Assembly (NCBI GenBank): GCA_012295275.1
Contig: CM022665.1
Span: 33,226,022-33,290,021, forward strand
Length of the DNA stretch: 64,000 nucleotides
DNA from: Chrysomallon squamiferum
Lineage: Eukaryota > Mollusca > Gastropoda > Neomphalida > Peltospiridae
Direction of reading: 5' to 3'
Part shown: positions 10,749 to 22,254 of the stretch, piece by piece
Numbering within the stretch: the stretch's first letter is position 1
Layout of the letters: each line of letters begins with the position of its first letter
Program-made: the position numbers and the translations under genes
Notes under the pieces: generated by a model
Told to the model about the DNA's origin: nothing
Database searches by the model: none
The model's input: the letters and a program-made list of their open reading frames with translations, nothing else

Positions 10749-13443
10749 CTTTTAACGCATATTAATTATTATACTGTTTTGAATTGCATTTGAAAAAAGT
10801 AGTATGACTACTTATTATAATATTATTTTGGTATTCTGTAAGCTGTTAAATATTGCTTGTATAGTAATAATTAGTGATCTGACCTTACTTAACTGAATAT
10901 GCATAAATACTTGCTGAAATATTGTGACTCTATCTCTGATTTGTAATATGTGCGCGAGAGAGCGCTTTAGGCGACATACAGAAATAATAGTAAAAAATAT
11001 GTAACAGTAAAAAGAACGGTAAACTGCTTTTTGTGTGTCGTTAAATACAGACTTATCTACAATAACGTTAGCAACAGAAAATGTCATGAAACTGCACCCA
11101 TGTTAGAAATAACATACACCTTGTCATCCATCCGAAAAATCGTTATGAGACTAGATTAACATACGAGTTATGTTCTACATATGTCGAGCCGCTGGGTGGA
11201 AATCTCCATTTTGACGATATATCAACAGTGAATTTTGAAGAAAACGCGTTTCTTGAACTCCTGTGACCTGGTCATCTGAGAGTATCCAGCACATAACACA
11301 CAGAATGTAGACAGTAATTAACTATTAAGTCTACAAACCTGTCATACAGTCCGTCACTGAAGAGACAAGACGTTTATATAGTAAATTTATGAATAAAGCA
11401 TTTTAAATGAAGTTAAATTACAGAATATACCTGTTGAATAACAATTAAGATGCCAGTTTATAGTCCATGGAAATAAAGTATATATTAAAGCTGACAAATA
11501 GAGATCAGTTGATGTTACTGAAGACTGAAAAAATGTGCCAAATTTACCCATTAACTGATAGTACATGATTTCGTCAAAGACAGATCAAGCTGGATGAAAA
11601 TCAGTAAAATGGGCTAAACAGTATATCATGATAACAATTTACAAACAAGAAAATCCAAGCCTTATTAAAAAAAAAAAAATTCCATTAACAATAGTAATGT
11701 TTTACAACTGTAGATCTCAAGGTTTCATTCGTAGACCATACATCTCAAACTGTGTAACAGTAATAGGGATATTCTGCAGAAAGCTTGAAAATTGCAGTAA
11801 GAAAAGAGGGAAAAAAAAGAAGAAAAAACCAACAACAAGAAAATCCAAACCCTCCCCCCCCCAAAAAAAAAAATTGTCGCAGATTATTCCAAAGTAAAGG
11901 TATATATGTAAATAACACAAAGGATTGTGACAGATATCAAAGTTCGTATTAAATTAATATTCTTAGATTTTCAATGTTTTTTAGTTCTTATATCTTCTGA
12001 CAGTAACGATACTAGTACATTGCGTTACGGTCATTAGGCCAGTGTACTCTGACAACTTTACAGCCATATGGGTTTTTTAAATCATTTATTTGTACTTAAA
12101 TGTGCAGAAAAGTTGGTTTTGAAAGGTCACTTCGAAATGTGTATGATGAATTGTTACAAATTTGTGCTGTTGGACTGAACAGAACAAAATTCTACTCGTT
12201 GTTTACACATTTTTAACATATTGTCGCCTTAAACGAAAACATTTTATTTAATTTTTTCTTGTGTAGTGTCTAGCTAGAATTTCCTGTTGTGCCTTCTGAC
12301 TATGAATACCGTGGAAGGACGCTAAACATGTACTTCTTGCCTTAACATGAACTACTCACATTATCATGTATATAATTGTATTTATGTAAATATATCTATG
12401 TATTTATTTATGTATAAATGTAGGTGTGTGCTGATATAAAACAAAATATACTACTGCCAAAAAAAATTAATAATAATAATTAAAAAAAATAAACCAGTAA
12501 TGTGTTTCATATTGATTTTATAATCGTCTATAGTTTTATCGCATTTTTTAAATTCTCATTTTTCCATATCTTTATAGTCCTGTTTATTCCGGGTTACTTT
12601 TTTTTTTAATATGTTTTTCTTTTTTTTTCCTTGCTGTTGTTGGGTTTTGTTTTAGTGCCGTTTTCCTTCTTTACCTTTTTTCCGTACCCTACCACTGACA
12701 CTGATGTAAAGTATATGTGAAACAGACCTGCTTGTAGATATTACCTATACTTAAAAGATGATGTGTAGGTAGGTCTACTAATTAATATTACTGACATATC
12801 TAGGTCATTTTATCGAGAAAAGATTTTACAGTGATCTGTCGGTTGACGATGTTACTGACATTTAAAAGTCACACTCAGAAAATATTAATAGATACAGAAA
12901 CAGAGACTGATAAGGTCATCTTTATGTTCAGTGGATAATATAATATACGTATATAATACGTCACTATTGTTTGTAAATTTATTATTTCTGCTCTCTCAAA
13001 AAAGATGAAAAAAAAAAAAGAAAAGAAGAAAAGATAAAAAAAAGAAAACCTGAGGTAAAGACTCGTTCAGTCACTTTATTTTATGTCCCATTAGTCTGTT
13101 TTCTCGTAGCTATTTACAGCTGAAAATACGATTTATATAAAAATTAAAACTGTTAGTTATCATTTTATATAAAAAATATGCAGAATAATTGTAAGTTACG
13201 CTAAGATAGGCAAAACAAAGTTATAATAATAATCCTAATAACAGGGCCGGTTTAGACCTTGATGGGCCCGTGGCATAGAAATTAAATTACATTAAATATA
13301 TATATATATACATACACACATATTAATTTAAATTAACTAATATGAATGATCGATCAATTGCTTTTCTTCGAAAAAATATGTTATGTTCCGATGAAAACAT
13401 CTGATTTCATTTTTCTCAGTTTGACTGTTAGACAATATTTTTA

Positions 13444-13477
<34 letters not shown>

Positions 13478-14065
13478 CAATTTCTAATATAGACCATTAC
13501 TGGCAATCAGATCCAATATAAAATGGCGTGATTCTTTTATTTCTTCAGTTTATGCACGTATTTTCATCCTTTTTAAAAAAAATTTTTTTTAATATTATTG
13601 TATAAGAAATTAATTATTTTATTCATACTAAAATTTAATAACAGCCGAGCCAAAGAATAGTCTTACTCAGAATGTTACCAGTTTATCTACGTATTCAAAG
13701 GAAGGGCGAAGGAACCGCCCTGAATTAGGGGTGCACCCACATGCACCATTAATTCTTTTTAATAATAAAACTAATTTTATGATTATTACATTTTTTTAAT
13801 TTAATTATTTTTTATATAAAGGAAGTCTGGGGTACCCCTCTTGCAAGAGGGCTCGTGACAATCGTGCTTTTCACCCCTTTTTAAATCAGATATCTGGTAA
13901 AACGACGAATCAGTTTTCCCATTTTAAGTGATTACCTAAACGCACCGCTACATATAACGATCATTAGAAATGACTGTAAATATTTTGTGTATTTGATGTG
14001 GGTAATTTTATCTCAAACATGTCTTCACGACCTTGGACTGACAACGTCTTGCGGTTGGTTTAGAT
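10671..14065. other. intergenic stretch between genes A and B, no gene seen
   Basis: It contains a (CA)n repeat (10702-10747), poly-A and poly-T tracts (for example 13440-13477), and GC-richer relics near 13243-13275 ('agggccggtttagacc') and 13695-13870. The latter look like diverged non-autonomous transposon pieces. Open frames here are short and low-complexity. I see no coding exon on either strand. Confidence 0.5.
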
Positions 14066-14356
14066 CAGACATGGGCAACCTTTTTCAAGAAGCGGGCCAC
14101 ATGAGACATGGCTCATCCTCAGATGGGCTGATGTACTAATTTAGTCGATTTTGTGTTTTTACTTAGAGTTTATTTTAAGAAATTTTTCATTTTCATTTAC
14201 TTCAGGAACTGTTATAATAAAAAAAATACATGTGTTTTAGTAAATTAGTAAATACACAATAGACTCATTTTATAAAATTTGAATTAATGTTATTTTCCTT
14301 GTGAAATTAGGCGGGCCACTCCGAAAGTCGCGCGGGCCGCAGTTTGCCCAGGTCTA
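14066..14356. mobile_element. hAT-type MITE with perfect 8-bp target duplication
   Basis: A 291-bp element is flanked by the identical 8-mer GTTTAGAT at 14058-14065 and 14357-14364. Its ends are imperfect inverted repeats: the left end begins cagacatgggcaac and the right end, reverse-complemented, begins tagacctgggcaaac. The ends are GC-rich ('gcgggccac') around an AT-rich centre with no open frame. An 8-bp duplication is the hAT signature. It lies just downstream of gene B. Confidence 0.8.
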
Positions 14357-14696
14357 GTTTAGATTTTACCACTTATTATTCTGAACTAAATTGAAATATA
14401 TATTGGTAGATATTATTTATTTATATATTACTTAATTTAATCAGTACTGAATAGAATAAAATAAAAAAAAACAATGGTTAATGATTTAATCTGTTTATTA
14501 AAAACTTGCTGAGTTTTGTTATTAATTCGTTTCATTTTGTTTTTATCGTGAAAACATTTCTGGAAACATTGCAAGCTATTCTAACAGATTACGTTTCCAT
14601 TAACATTTTCATCTAATACTTTTAATATCTGATTTATTATTTACTTATTTCTGATATATAATTCTTTTCTATTTCTTTCGTTCTTTATTTTGTTCT

Positions 14697-14702
14697 TTTA
14701 TT
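14697..14702 (-). terminator. likely polyadenylation signal of gene B
   Basis: AATAAA occurs on the minus strand at 14702-14697 and again at 14689-14684, about 100 nt past the gene B stop codon at 14801-14803. Either could serve. Confidence 0.45.
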
Positions 14703-14800
14703 AATGAATGAATATAAAATTATTAAAACCTGATACAACTTATATATGTATATCTGAACTAAAATGACTTTCACAGATCTGTTTTGGATTAAGACAAAAT

Positions 14801-15824
14801 TTAGATCATCCACACTCTGACATTTTCTGTCTTCCCATTTCCTATTTTCTGATTGTGACTGACCGGGCTTCTTTTCATCCTGGATATGAGTTTAACTAGG
14901 TTGTTCCTGGAAAAGAGTGGTGCATGCGCGGTTTGTGCAGGTAATTTCCGTTTTGCTTGGGAATAGATTTGCAGTAAAGACATAACTGCCTGTGCTAGGA
15001 AGGAATTCAGAGAGTTTACATCTGGGAAAGAAAGTAAAGAACTTAATCTGGATTTTCTTCCAACAAAAAGTCTTCTCTTTGAATCAATAAACGGTGATTT
15101 GTTTGAACTAATAAATGTTCGTCTTCTCTGGGTGTGTATTTGAGGTAATCGGTTATTTGTCGACAGTTTTCTATTTGCTAACAGTTCTGTGGGAAGAGGT
15201 GTTGTTCTTGATATGTCTGACAGCAGTGGTTCTGTAGAAAGGCCACTGGCTGGTATAATCTCAGTAAAATGAATACGAATGGCTTGAAAGTGAGATGTGT
15301 TTTGATGAACTGTTTTATTACGAATGTCGTTTTTTGCAAGAGTCTTGGTTTGCCTGGATGAAATCTTCAATTGTCTTGGTCTTATATTCCATTTTAATCC
15401 TGGAACTTGGCCCATATTGTTTTTTGTCTCGTTTCTTTGGCTTGAATCTTTCAGGATATTAACAGAAACAACACTTCCTTGATTCTTTGATTTCGTGTCA
15501 TTGCGAATTGTTAGTTTTGGACTTGAAACGTGATTACTTTGGGGATTAGAAGGTAAACCATTATATTTCATTTCATTTACTGTACTTGTTCTGTGAAGTG
15601 TTGACTGTGTTGTTGCAGGTGATTGGGTTTGCGATGTTGTCACCAGTTGTGTTGTATACGATGACGTCGTACTTTGCATTCCATTATTAGTTCCTACAAA
15701 TATAGTAAGTTAACAGAAACAACATTTTAAAAGTTCGCAAAACTTTTATATTAACATAATCTAACACGGACCCTGAAAACATGCAACCGAAAAAACTGAT
15801 TGACACACACAAAAAAAATAATTA

Positions 15825-15876
<52 letters not shown>

Positions 15877-17039
15877 TTAAAATATAAAATATATAATATG
15901 AAAAAACGAATGTACTTTTCTTTTTAACTGATTCCTAGAAGAAGCCTAGCGAGCATTGAAGGAAAATTATAATTCATGGAATTTGCGCTTGTCTAAATAC
16001 GTATACTATCCATATTTGTCCACATAGTCAAGTTCTGCTGAAAAATAATCTTTGTAAAAAAATATTTTATTTACGTTTTGTCCTGCAATTTAATCATTAC
16101 TGGAATTTAATGACCTTTTGTAAACAGTACTATTTAAAAACATATGGTTTTTGTCATTCACTTTTGTATCGTCCTTTCGCTTCCACATGAGGCACCACAT
16201 TTTAAAACTTTGTGTAAATTTTACTAACTCTGGTTTCGCGTAGCTGCATTTCTAACCTAGTTTGTGTGACTATGCGAATTAGGAAATCCTCTTTTACGCC
16301 ATGTTTGTAATTATTTGGTCAAGCAAAAAAATCTTTATTTGGTATGTAATAAATAAATTTAAAAAATACAAAATAATTGCTTTTTGGTTTGTTTTTTTAG
16401 TTTCTACATTCTACTCATGTGCATTCTGCTGGAAATCCACTTGCTTTCGGAATTGGAGTCTGCTGCTGAAAATAAACTCGTGGAATACAGAAACTAGAAG
16501 AAGAAGTAATGTGTATGTGTGTGTGTTTGTCTGCGCGCTCTTTTGTCTATGCAACGTAATGTTTTCTAAATATGTTTAAGTATGAAAGGTTAATAATTAT
16601 TGTAACAAACCTTGCTCTATTTGACGAAGTGTATCTGAAAGTGAAGTAAATAATAATAAATAATGACTATTTGGAGTTCAAGATTAAAATTATTTATTTC
16701 AGTGATATGTTCTTGTTTATTAACAAATGGTATAGATGAATTAATTAACTCCACTGAAGATTTTATTATAATTAGTGTATTCAGCTCGTGTTACATATAA
16801 CTAGATATCTATAGTAAGTATTTTAGAATAGCGATTAAGTTATTTCGTTCAGTTACTATTTTCAGAAAAGCAGCTGAAATATTGTCAGTAACATGTCCTG
16901 TTGCATAACACAGAGATAACAGAAAACATCTCAGTGATGGCGATAATAATACTTTGACGTCCTGAATTTGACTTAATATTATTTCAGATATTTCTTAAAG
17001 CTAGGTAGGCTATAATATTCGTTTCCTAATTTTAATGAA

Positions 17040-17084
<45 letters not shown>

Positions 17085-19494
17085 GAACTAGCAGCTAACT
17101 ATTACTACTAATAAAACTAGATACCTACCATACTTAGTGAATGTTACATGACTGTGTTCTTTACTTGCTCCTGAAATAATAATAATAATAATAATAATCA
17201 AATCTGTAATATTTCAAATCAGTCCAGAGGTGATCAAGAGTTGAACATTTCTAAAATTTAGCAACAGTGAATGGGCTTATTTATATTAAAAATTATTTTA
17301 TTATTATTATTATTATTATTATTTTTTTTTTTCCTAACATCTCAGGAAGTCTTCGGTCATTGATCAAACTGACACGCTGACACAACACAGAGTGTTCCTA
17401 AGCCAGATTTCTCAAACATAAACGATTTTATTTATTTATTTATTATTTTGTAGAAATCACTAATCCAAATCAAGAGTATAACCTTAACATCGACACAATC
17501 AGCGGGCTACTCTAGAAACTCTAATATTTCATTGATGACGCTGTTATTTTAATTGGTAATTATATTTATATATTAAAAAGTATTAACATTTAGTGCTATA
17601 ACAGTTCCCATTTGTTGTTATTCTTTTTGAATTAGTCAAAATTACCTGAATTTTCAGTAGAAACCTGTGCAAAACGTGATGGTAAATCTGAAATGTATAA
17701 ACATCCTATATATCATTATCTGTCTGTGCCTAATTAACCGTCCGTCCATCTAACTGTATAACCTATCTGTCCAGTTCTAAACTTTATCAAGAAAAATATA
17801 CATATAAGTTAACATGAATTTAAGGAAGAATAATATAAAGAAATAACTTACGTGGATTGTCAGCTTTCACCTTGCGATATGGTATACCAAGATCGCCTTT
17901 AATAAAGAGATAAATAATATTAATAATTAAATGGTCAGCCATCATATCAGTAGTTCTTATCAGCTAAGTCTTCATAAGCTGAGCCATACCTCAACGTTTT
18001 TATAATTAACAACATGACCAAGTTTGGATTTTATTTTCTCCTTTATTTTTATTGTTGTTGTTGTTGTTGTTTATTGTCTTTGTCACCACTTTTATTAGTA
18101 ATATTATTACAAAGTGATAAAATAGTATAACAGTAAAAATAACAGTAATTGCAACAATAGTAGTAATAGTAGTAATATTTGTTGTTATTGTTGTTGTAGT
18201 AGAGGTAATCATTGTTTTTGAAATTAAATAATTTATACTTTTCTGAGTTTATCACTTTCTATGTGAATTAACTAAGAATACTTACTAAACTGATCCATTG
18301 TCAAATATACTGAAAATAAACAAACTTTGTTATCAGTAATTAACTGCATTTCTGATACAAATTATATATAAAGAAATTTCAGTTTTAAAAAGTGTATAAT
18401 AATTCAGTAGCACTTATCCGCTTAGTCCGATGATGGTGATGATTCTGATACTTACAGTATGTATTAAATGGAGGCCATATATCTGAGAAAAAAAGAAAAA
18501 AACATATTTTTTATACTCCCCGTTTTGCTATATTGTTCAGTCATTATTTTGTTTTTATACTATTTTGGGTTTTATTGTGTTTTTCCTGCTCATTATCTCA
18601 AATAAATGTATTTGTAAAAAAATATCTTGAGTGTAAATAACAAAAAGTTGATAAAAATTCTAAATAAATAAACATAACAAAATAAAATTAAAAATTAATA
18701 TTATTAAACTTATTAATTGCTGAATGATTGAAAATTCACCTGTAAATGGTGTCACATCAGACACAAAGTCAACTGAAAAAACAATGCAAAACAAAAAAAC
18801 ATTATTATTATTATTATTATTATTATTGCTTATATATATGCATATATAAATTTGCATCTATAATATATATATATATAAATAATTAAAAAAAATATATATA
18901 TACTTACAATACTGGTCTGCAGTGAGAAAAGCTGAAACAAAAGATAGAAAAATGAATTAATATTGTGTGGTATTGTGCATGTGTGTGTGTGTGTGAATGT
19001 GTATGCACTTGAGTGTGCACATGTGCGTGTGTTTGTTCGTTTTTGTGTTTGTGTGTGTGTGAACAATTTATTTAGTTCATTTTCTAAAGATGACACTTAA
19101 ACAATGGGATCATTGAGTATATCTGTGTGTAATACATACATACATAAACATATATATATATATGTGTGTGTGTATGTATGTATATGTATATGTATATATA
19201 TTTATATTACCTGTATTTACTTTAATCATGTTTGATCTCCAGCCTGCAGCAATCGACCATTGTGAAACCGATGGCCAGACTTAAAAGATGAACAATTTCT
19301 TTTAAACAAATCAAAGCAAGTATTTGTTAAAGCTGCATCATTTAATACATACACATTATTTTAAATGTTTTGCTGGATAACATAATACTCTTTCATTTCA
19401 TAATCAATTAATAATATCATTACAGTATAATAATAAATTTCTACTCACCATTTAAAACAAGGATCCACAGAAGGTTTTGGCTGGCTGCAGACAT
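14801..19494 (-). CDS. gene B: secreted micro-exon protein, 11 exons, all introns phase 1
   Basis: The minus-strand exons are 19494-19449, 19279-19211, 18931-18908, 18772-18740, 18482-18456, 18309-18286, 17896-17852, 17687-17646, 17170-17129, 16634-16611 and 15693-14801 (1269 nt, 422 aa). Eight internal exons are only 24-45 nt. Every junction is GT-AG and phase 1, so the frame closes throughout. Exons 9 and 10 (17170-17129, 16634-16611) are the least certain because their donors are weaker. The N-terminus MSAASQNLLWILVLNVWPSV is a signal peptide. Micro-exons 3 and 6 encode related peptides (AFLTADQY and LYLTMDQF). The last exon starts mucin-like (Thr/Ser), has N-glycosylation sequons (NDT, NET, NKT, NTS) and turns strongly basic, with KRK and MKRSP dibasic sites. 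There is no Cys. I recognise no family. The protein is secreted by inference and its role is unknown. Confidence 0.8.
15826..15875. repeat. (AAT)n microsatellite in the last intron of gene B
   Basis: A run of AAT units lies just upstream, in transcript terms, of the large last exon of gene B. Confidence 0.9.
17038..17083. repeat. (AAT)n microsatellite in an intron of gene B
   Basis: About 15 AAT units lie between candidate exons 9 and 10. Shorter runs of the same kind flank it at about 17180-17198 and 17300-17320. Confidence 0.9.
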
Positions 19495-22151
19495 AATTAT
19501 TCAAGACTGAGGCTTCTTCCCTTTTTGATTTAATACTATGATGTGCATGATGTAATATGAATATCATATATCAGAATGAACTGTGAAGGTGTCTACATTT
19601 AGTAGGTCACGTCAGTTGACCAGCAGTATAATAAATGACCATAGTCAAAATATTTTATCAGTCAGAAATATTTTTTCTGAGAGATAAGTGAGAAAAAGAG
19701 GTGGGTGCATGTGGTGTGTGTGTGTGTGAGACAGACAATGGATGGTTTACAGGATTGTTTTCTGATTGTTAATAATGAATACTGGATTTTAACTCTGTAA
19801 ACTAATAATAAGTAAAAAAAGAAAAAAAGAAGAAATAACTTAATTGCACACACACACGCTTGCACGCACGCACACAGACACACAAGAAAGTAAATTTACA
19901 AAGACAAAAAGTTTAATTCTGTCACAGCTTGGCATCTCAAGCATTTTTACGTAACACCTCTGTGACAAAATCAAAGCTGATTATAATAATGGACTGTAGA
20001 CTCATAAAATGCTTGAGTGATATGATACTTCTACTGAACTATTTTTGTATTTTTGTTTTTGTAATCTAGTTGAAAAAAAATTCAACAAATGATACTGAAT
20101 ACAATGATTCTACTTAGATAGACTTATAGAGAGATAGATTATTTACAGTAAACTGATTTATAAATATCAGTAAATATCTAGTCACATATTAATATTTATT
20201 TCTAGATGACGAGCATATGTTCCATAGATTGTGTGACATTTGTAACTCCCATCTGTAATTTAACTTGTTCAGTTACTGTCTTTTGCTTTTTGTCTACTGA
20301 CAACGTTTCCAGATTTATTTGTAACTGACAACATATAAATGCAGTCACATCTTTGCATTGTAATCATAATTAATTATGAAATGGTATACATGTTACAGGA
20401 AATATATATAATTCCTGAAAATTTCAGAAAATATGTGTAAAGTCTGGTTTGTTCAACAAATTGGTACATTACATAAAATACTACTCTTCATGGCCCAAGG
20501 TAATGATTTCAGGTAGTATGAAAAATTTTCACCATCAGATTTCAGGAAATGTGTGATCATGGGGAGCAGTTGTTCGCTTGCTGTCCCTCTAGCCATGCCA
20601 TTGTAACTTAATCCAAATAGACAGCAAAATGCACTTATGTATGCAAAACTGACAGATAAACTCTCACCATGTGACAGATCACCATGAATGAATAAAGCAA
20701 TAAATGTGTGTCTGTTTGCTGTAGGATACTCCAAAAAGAACTCTTTGAGTAAGCATAAAAATTATTTTTGAAAACAAACAAAAGAATTATAAATTGGTTA
20801 CATATTAAAACAACCATAATTAGTCCAACGTCATTATTAATACATTTAAGAATTATAGAAGCAGATCCATAATTTGTATATAATCTAAATGTGTAAAACA
20901 TATCAAATGAAACTAAATATAAAGGAAGATTTCCTGAAGCATTTAGAATTACAAGTTCTGAAAGCGTGTTGTAGGCTTCATTTCAATTAACAACAGGCAG
21001 TTTGAGATGTGTTTATGTTCTGAAAACATGTTTTTTCATGTCAGTCTAAGTACATACAACATTATTTATATCAATATTATCATTCAAGATATTTTATTAA
21101 GCTCATATGTCAACCTCATATTGCACATATTCTTTTACAATAACAAAGACTAAAGTTTGGTTTCAGGCTGAGCTATTATGGCTTAAACACAGGACTGCTC
21201 TTAGGACAGCAGGCTATAATACTGTGGTATGATTAATAGTCAAATTCTCAACACATCTGAAAAGTCAGCTGTATTCAAGTGAGTGTATGAAATAACAGAT
21301 ACAGTACAATTAATGAGATACATGATAATCAGTGACAAGGCATGAATCAGCTAACTTGCCAGTGACAAAATAATTTTGAAATACACTACAGCTATTAAAT
21401 GTCTGTTCATGAAAAAGGTTGTTTGTCAGAGCTGTTGTATGTAAAGAACAGTAAAAAAAATGTTAATACTGAAGAACACTTTGCTGAATATGATGAACTT
21501 GTGCTTCCAATAAATTTCACTAGTATTAAATAAGAAAACTTTAAAATTCACTAGCATTGAGCTGGAAGTGTTTACTTCACTTGATATTGTTGAATGTTTT
21601 TGTTTGTTTGCTCGTTGTTGTTGATTTTTTGTTGTTTTTTAAATATTAGTAACTATGTAAGCATGTGGTATCAGAGTGGCATAGAGTGCACATGACCAAG
21701 ATATTATAGGCTCCTATGGAAACAGGTATAAACAATGCTACTTAAGTAAAACATTGTATCACTCTTTTATCTTCAACACTTAAAAACACACAAAAACACA
21801 CAAAATAGTGTGGAAGAATGAAAAATATATTTTAGTCTAAAATTTATCAATTGTTTTTATTACCCAACGTTTACTTAAAAGTCTTTAACTTTACAAGAGG
21901 CAATAACATTTTCATGTGCCGGGTTTTGAAGAAACTGTTTGGAGAATTTGAGTAAGATGCTCATAATAGTCATTTCTTAAATTCGTTTTATTCTTTTAAT
22001 TCCATTAGAATAGACAGCACATAATAAAAGCAACTAAATATCGGCTGCATCTACATTTATTTACGATAATGATGTCACATGCACAAACCAAATTTATGTT
22101 ATATTTTTAATAATACATAATATCACTTCTGTGTATCTCAGCAGTATCTTA

Positions 22152-22193
<42 letters not shown>

Positions 22194-22250
22194 TTTAGAA
22201 TAAAAATGTATGGGTTAATTCCATCTTATCGAAACAAAAAATTAAATATA
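19495..22250. other. upstream of gene B; no clear gene
   Basis: It holds GT- and CA-rich tracts, an (AAT)n run (22152-22191) and one unexplained open frame at 20453-20734, listed separately. I see no canonical TATA box close upstream of gene B. Confidence 0.4.
20453..20734 (-). other. unidentified open frame, 93 codons
   Basis: The translation is balanced in composition and not microsatellite-derived, with stretches such as HTFIALFIHGDLSHGESLS and LFGLSYNGMARGTASEQLLP. It could be an exon, a transposon fragment or chance. The frame stays open upstream of the first Met for some codons. I do not recognise a domain and cannot place convincing splice partners. It is listed because it looks more protein-like than most other unassigned open frames of this size in the window. 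Confidence 0.25.
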
Positions 22251-22254
22251 TAGA

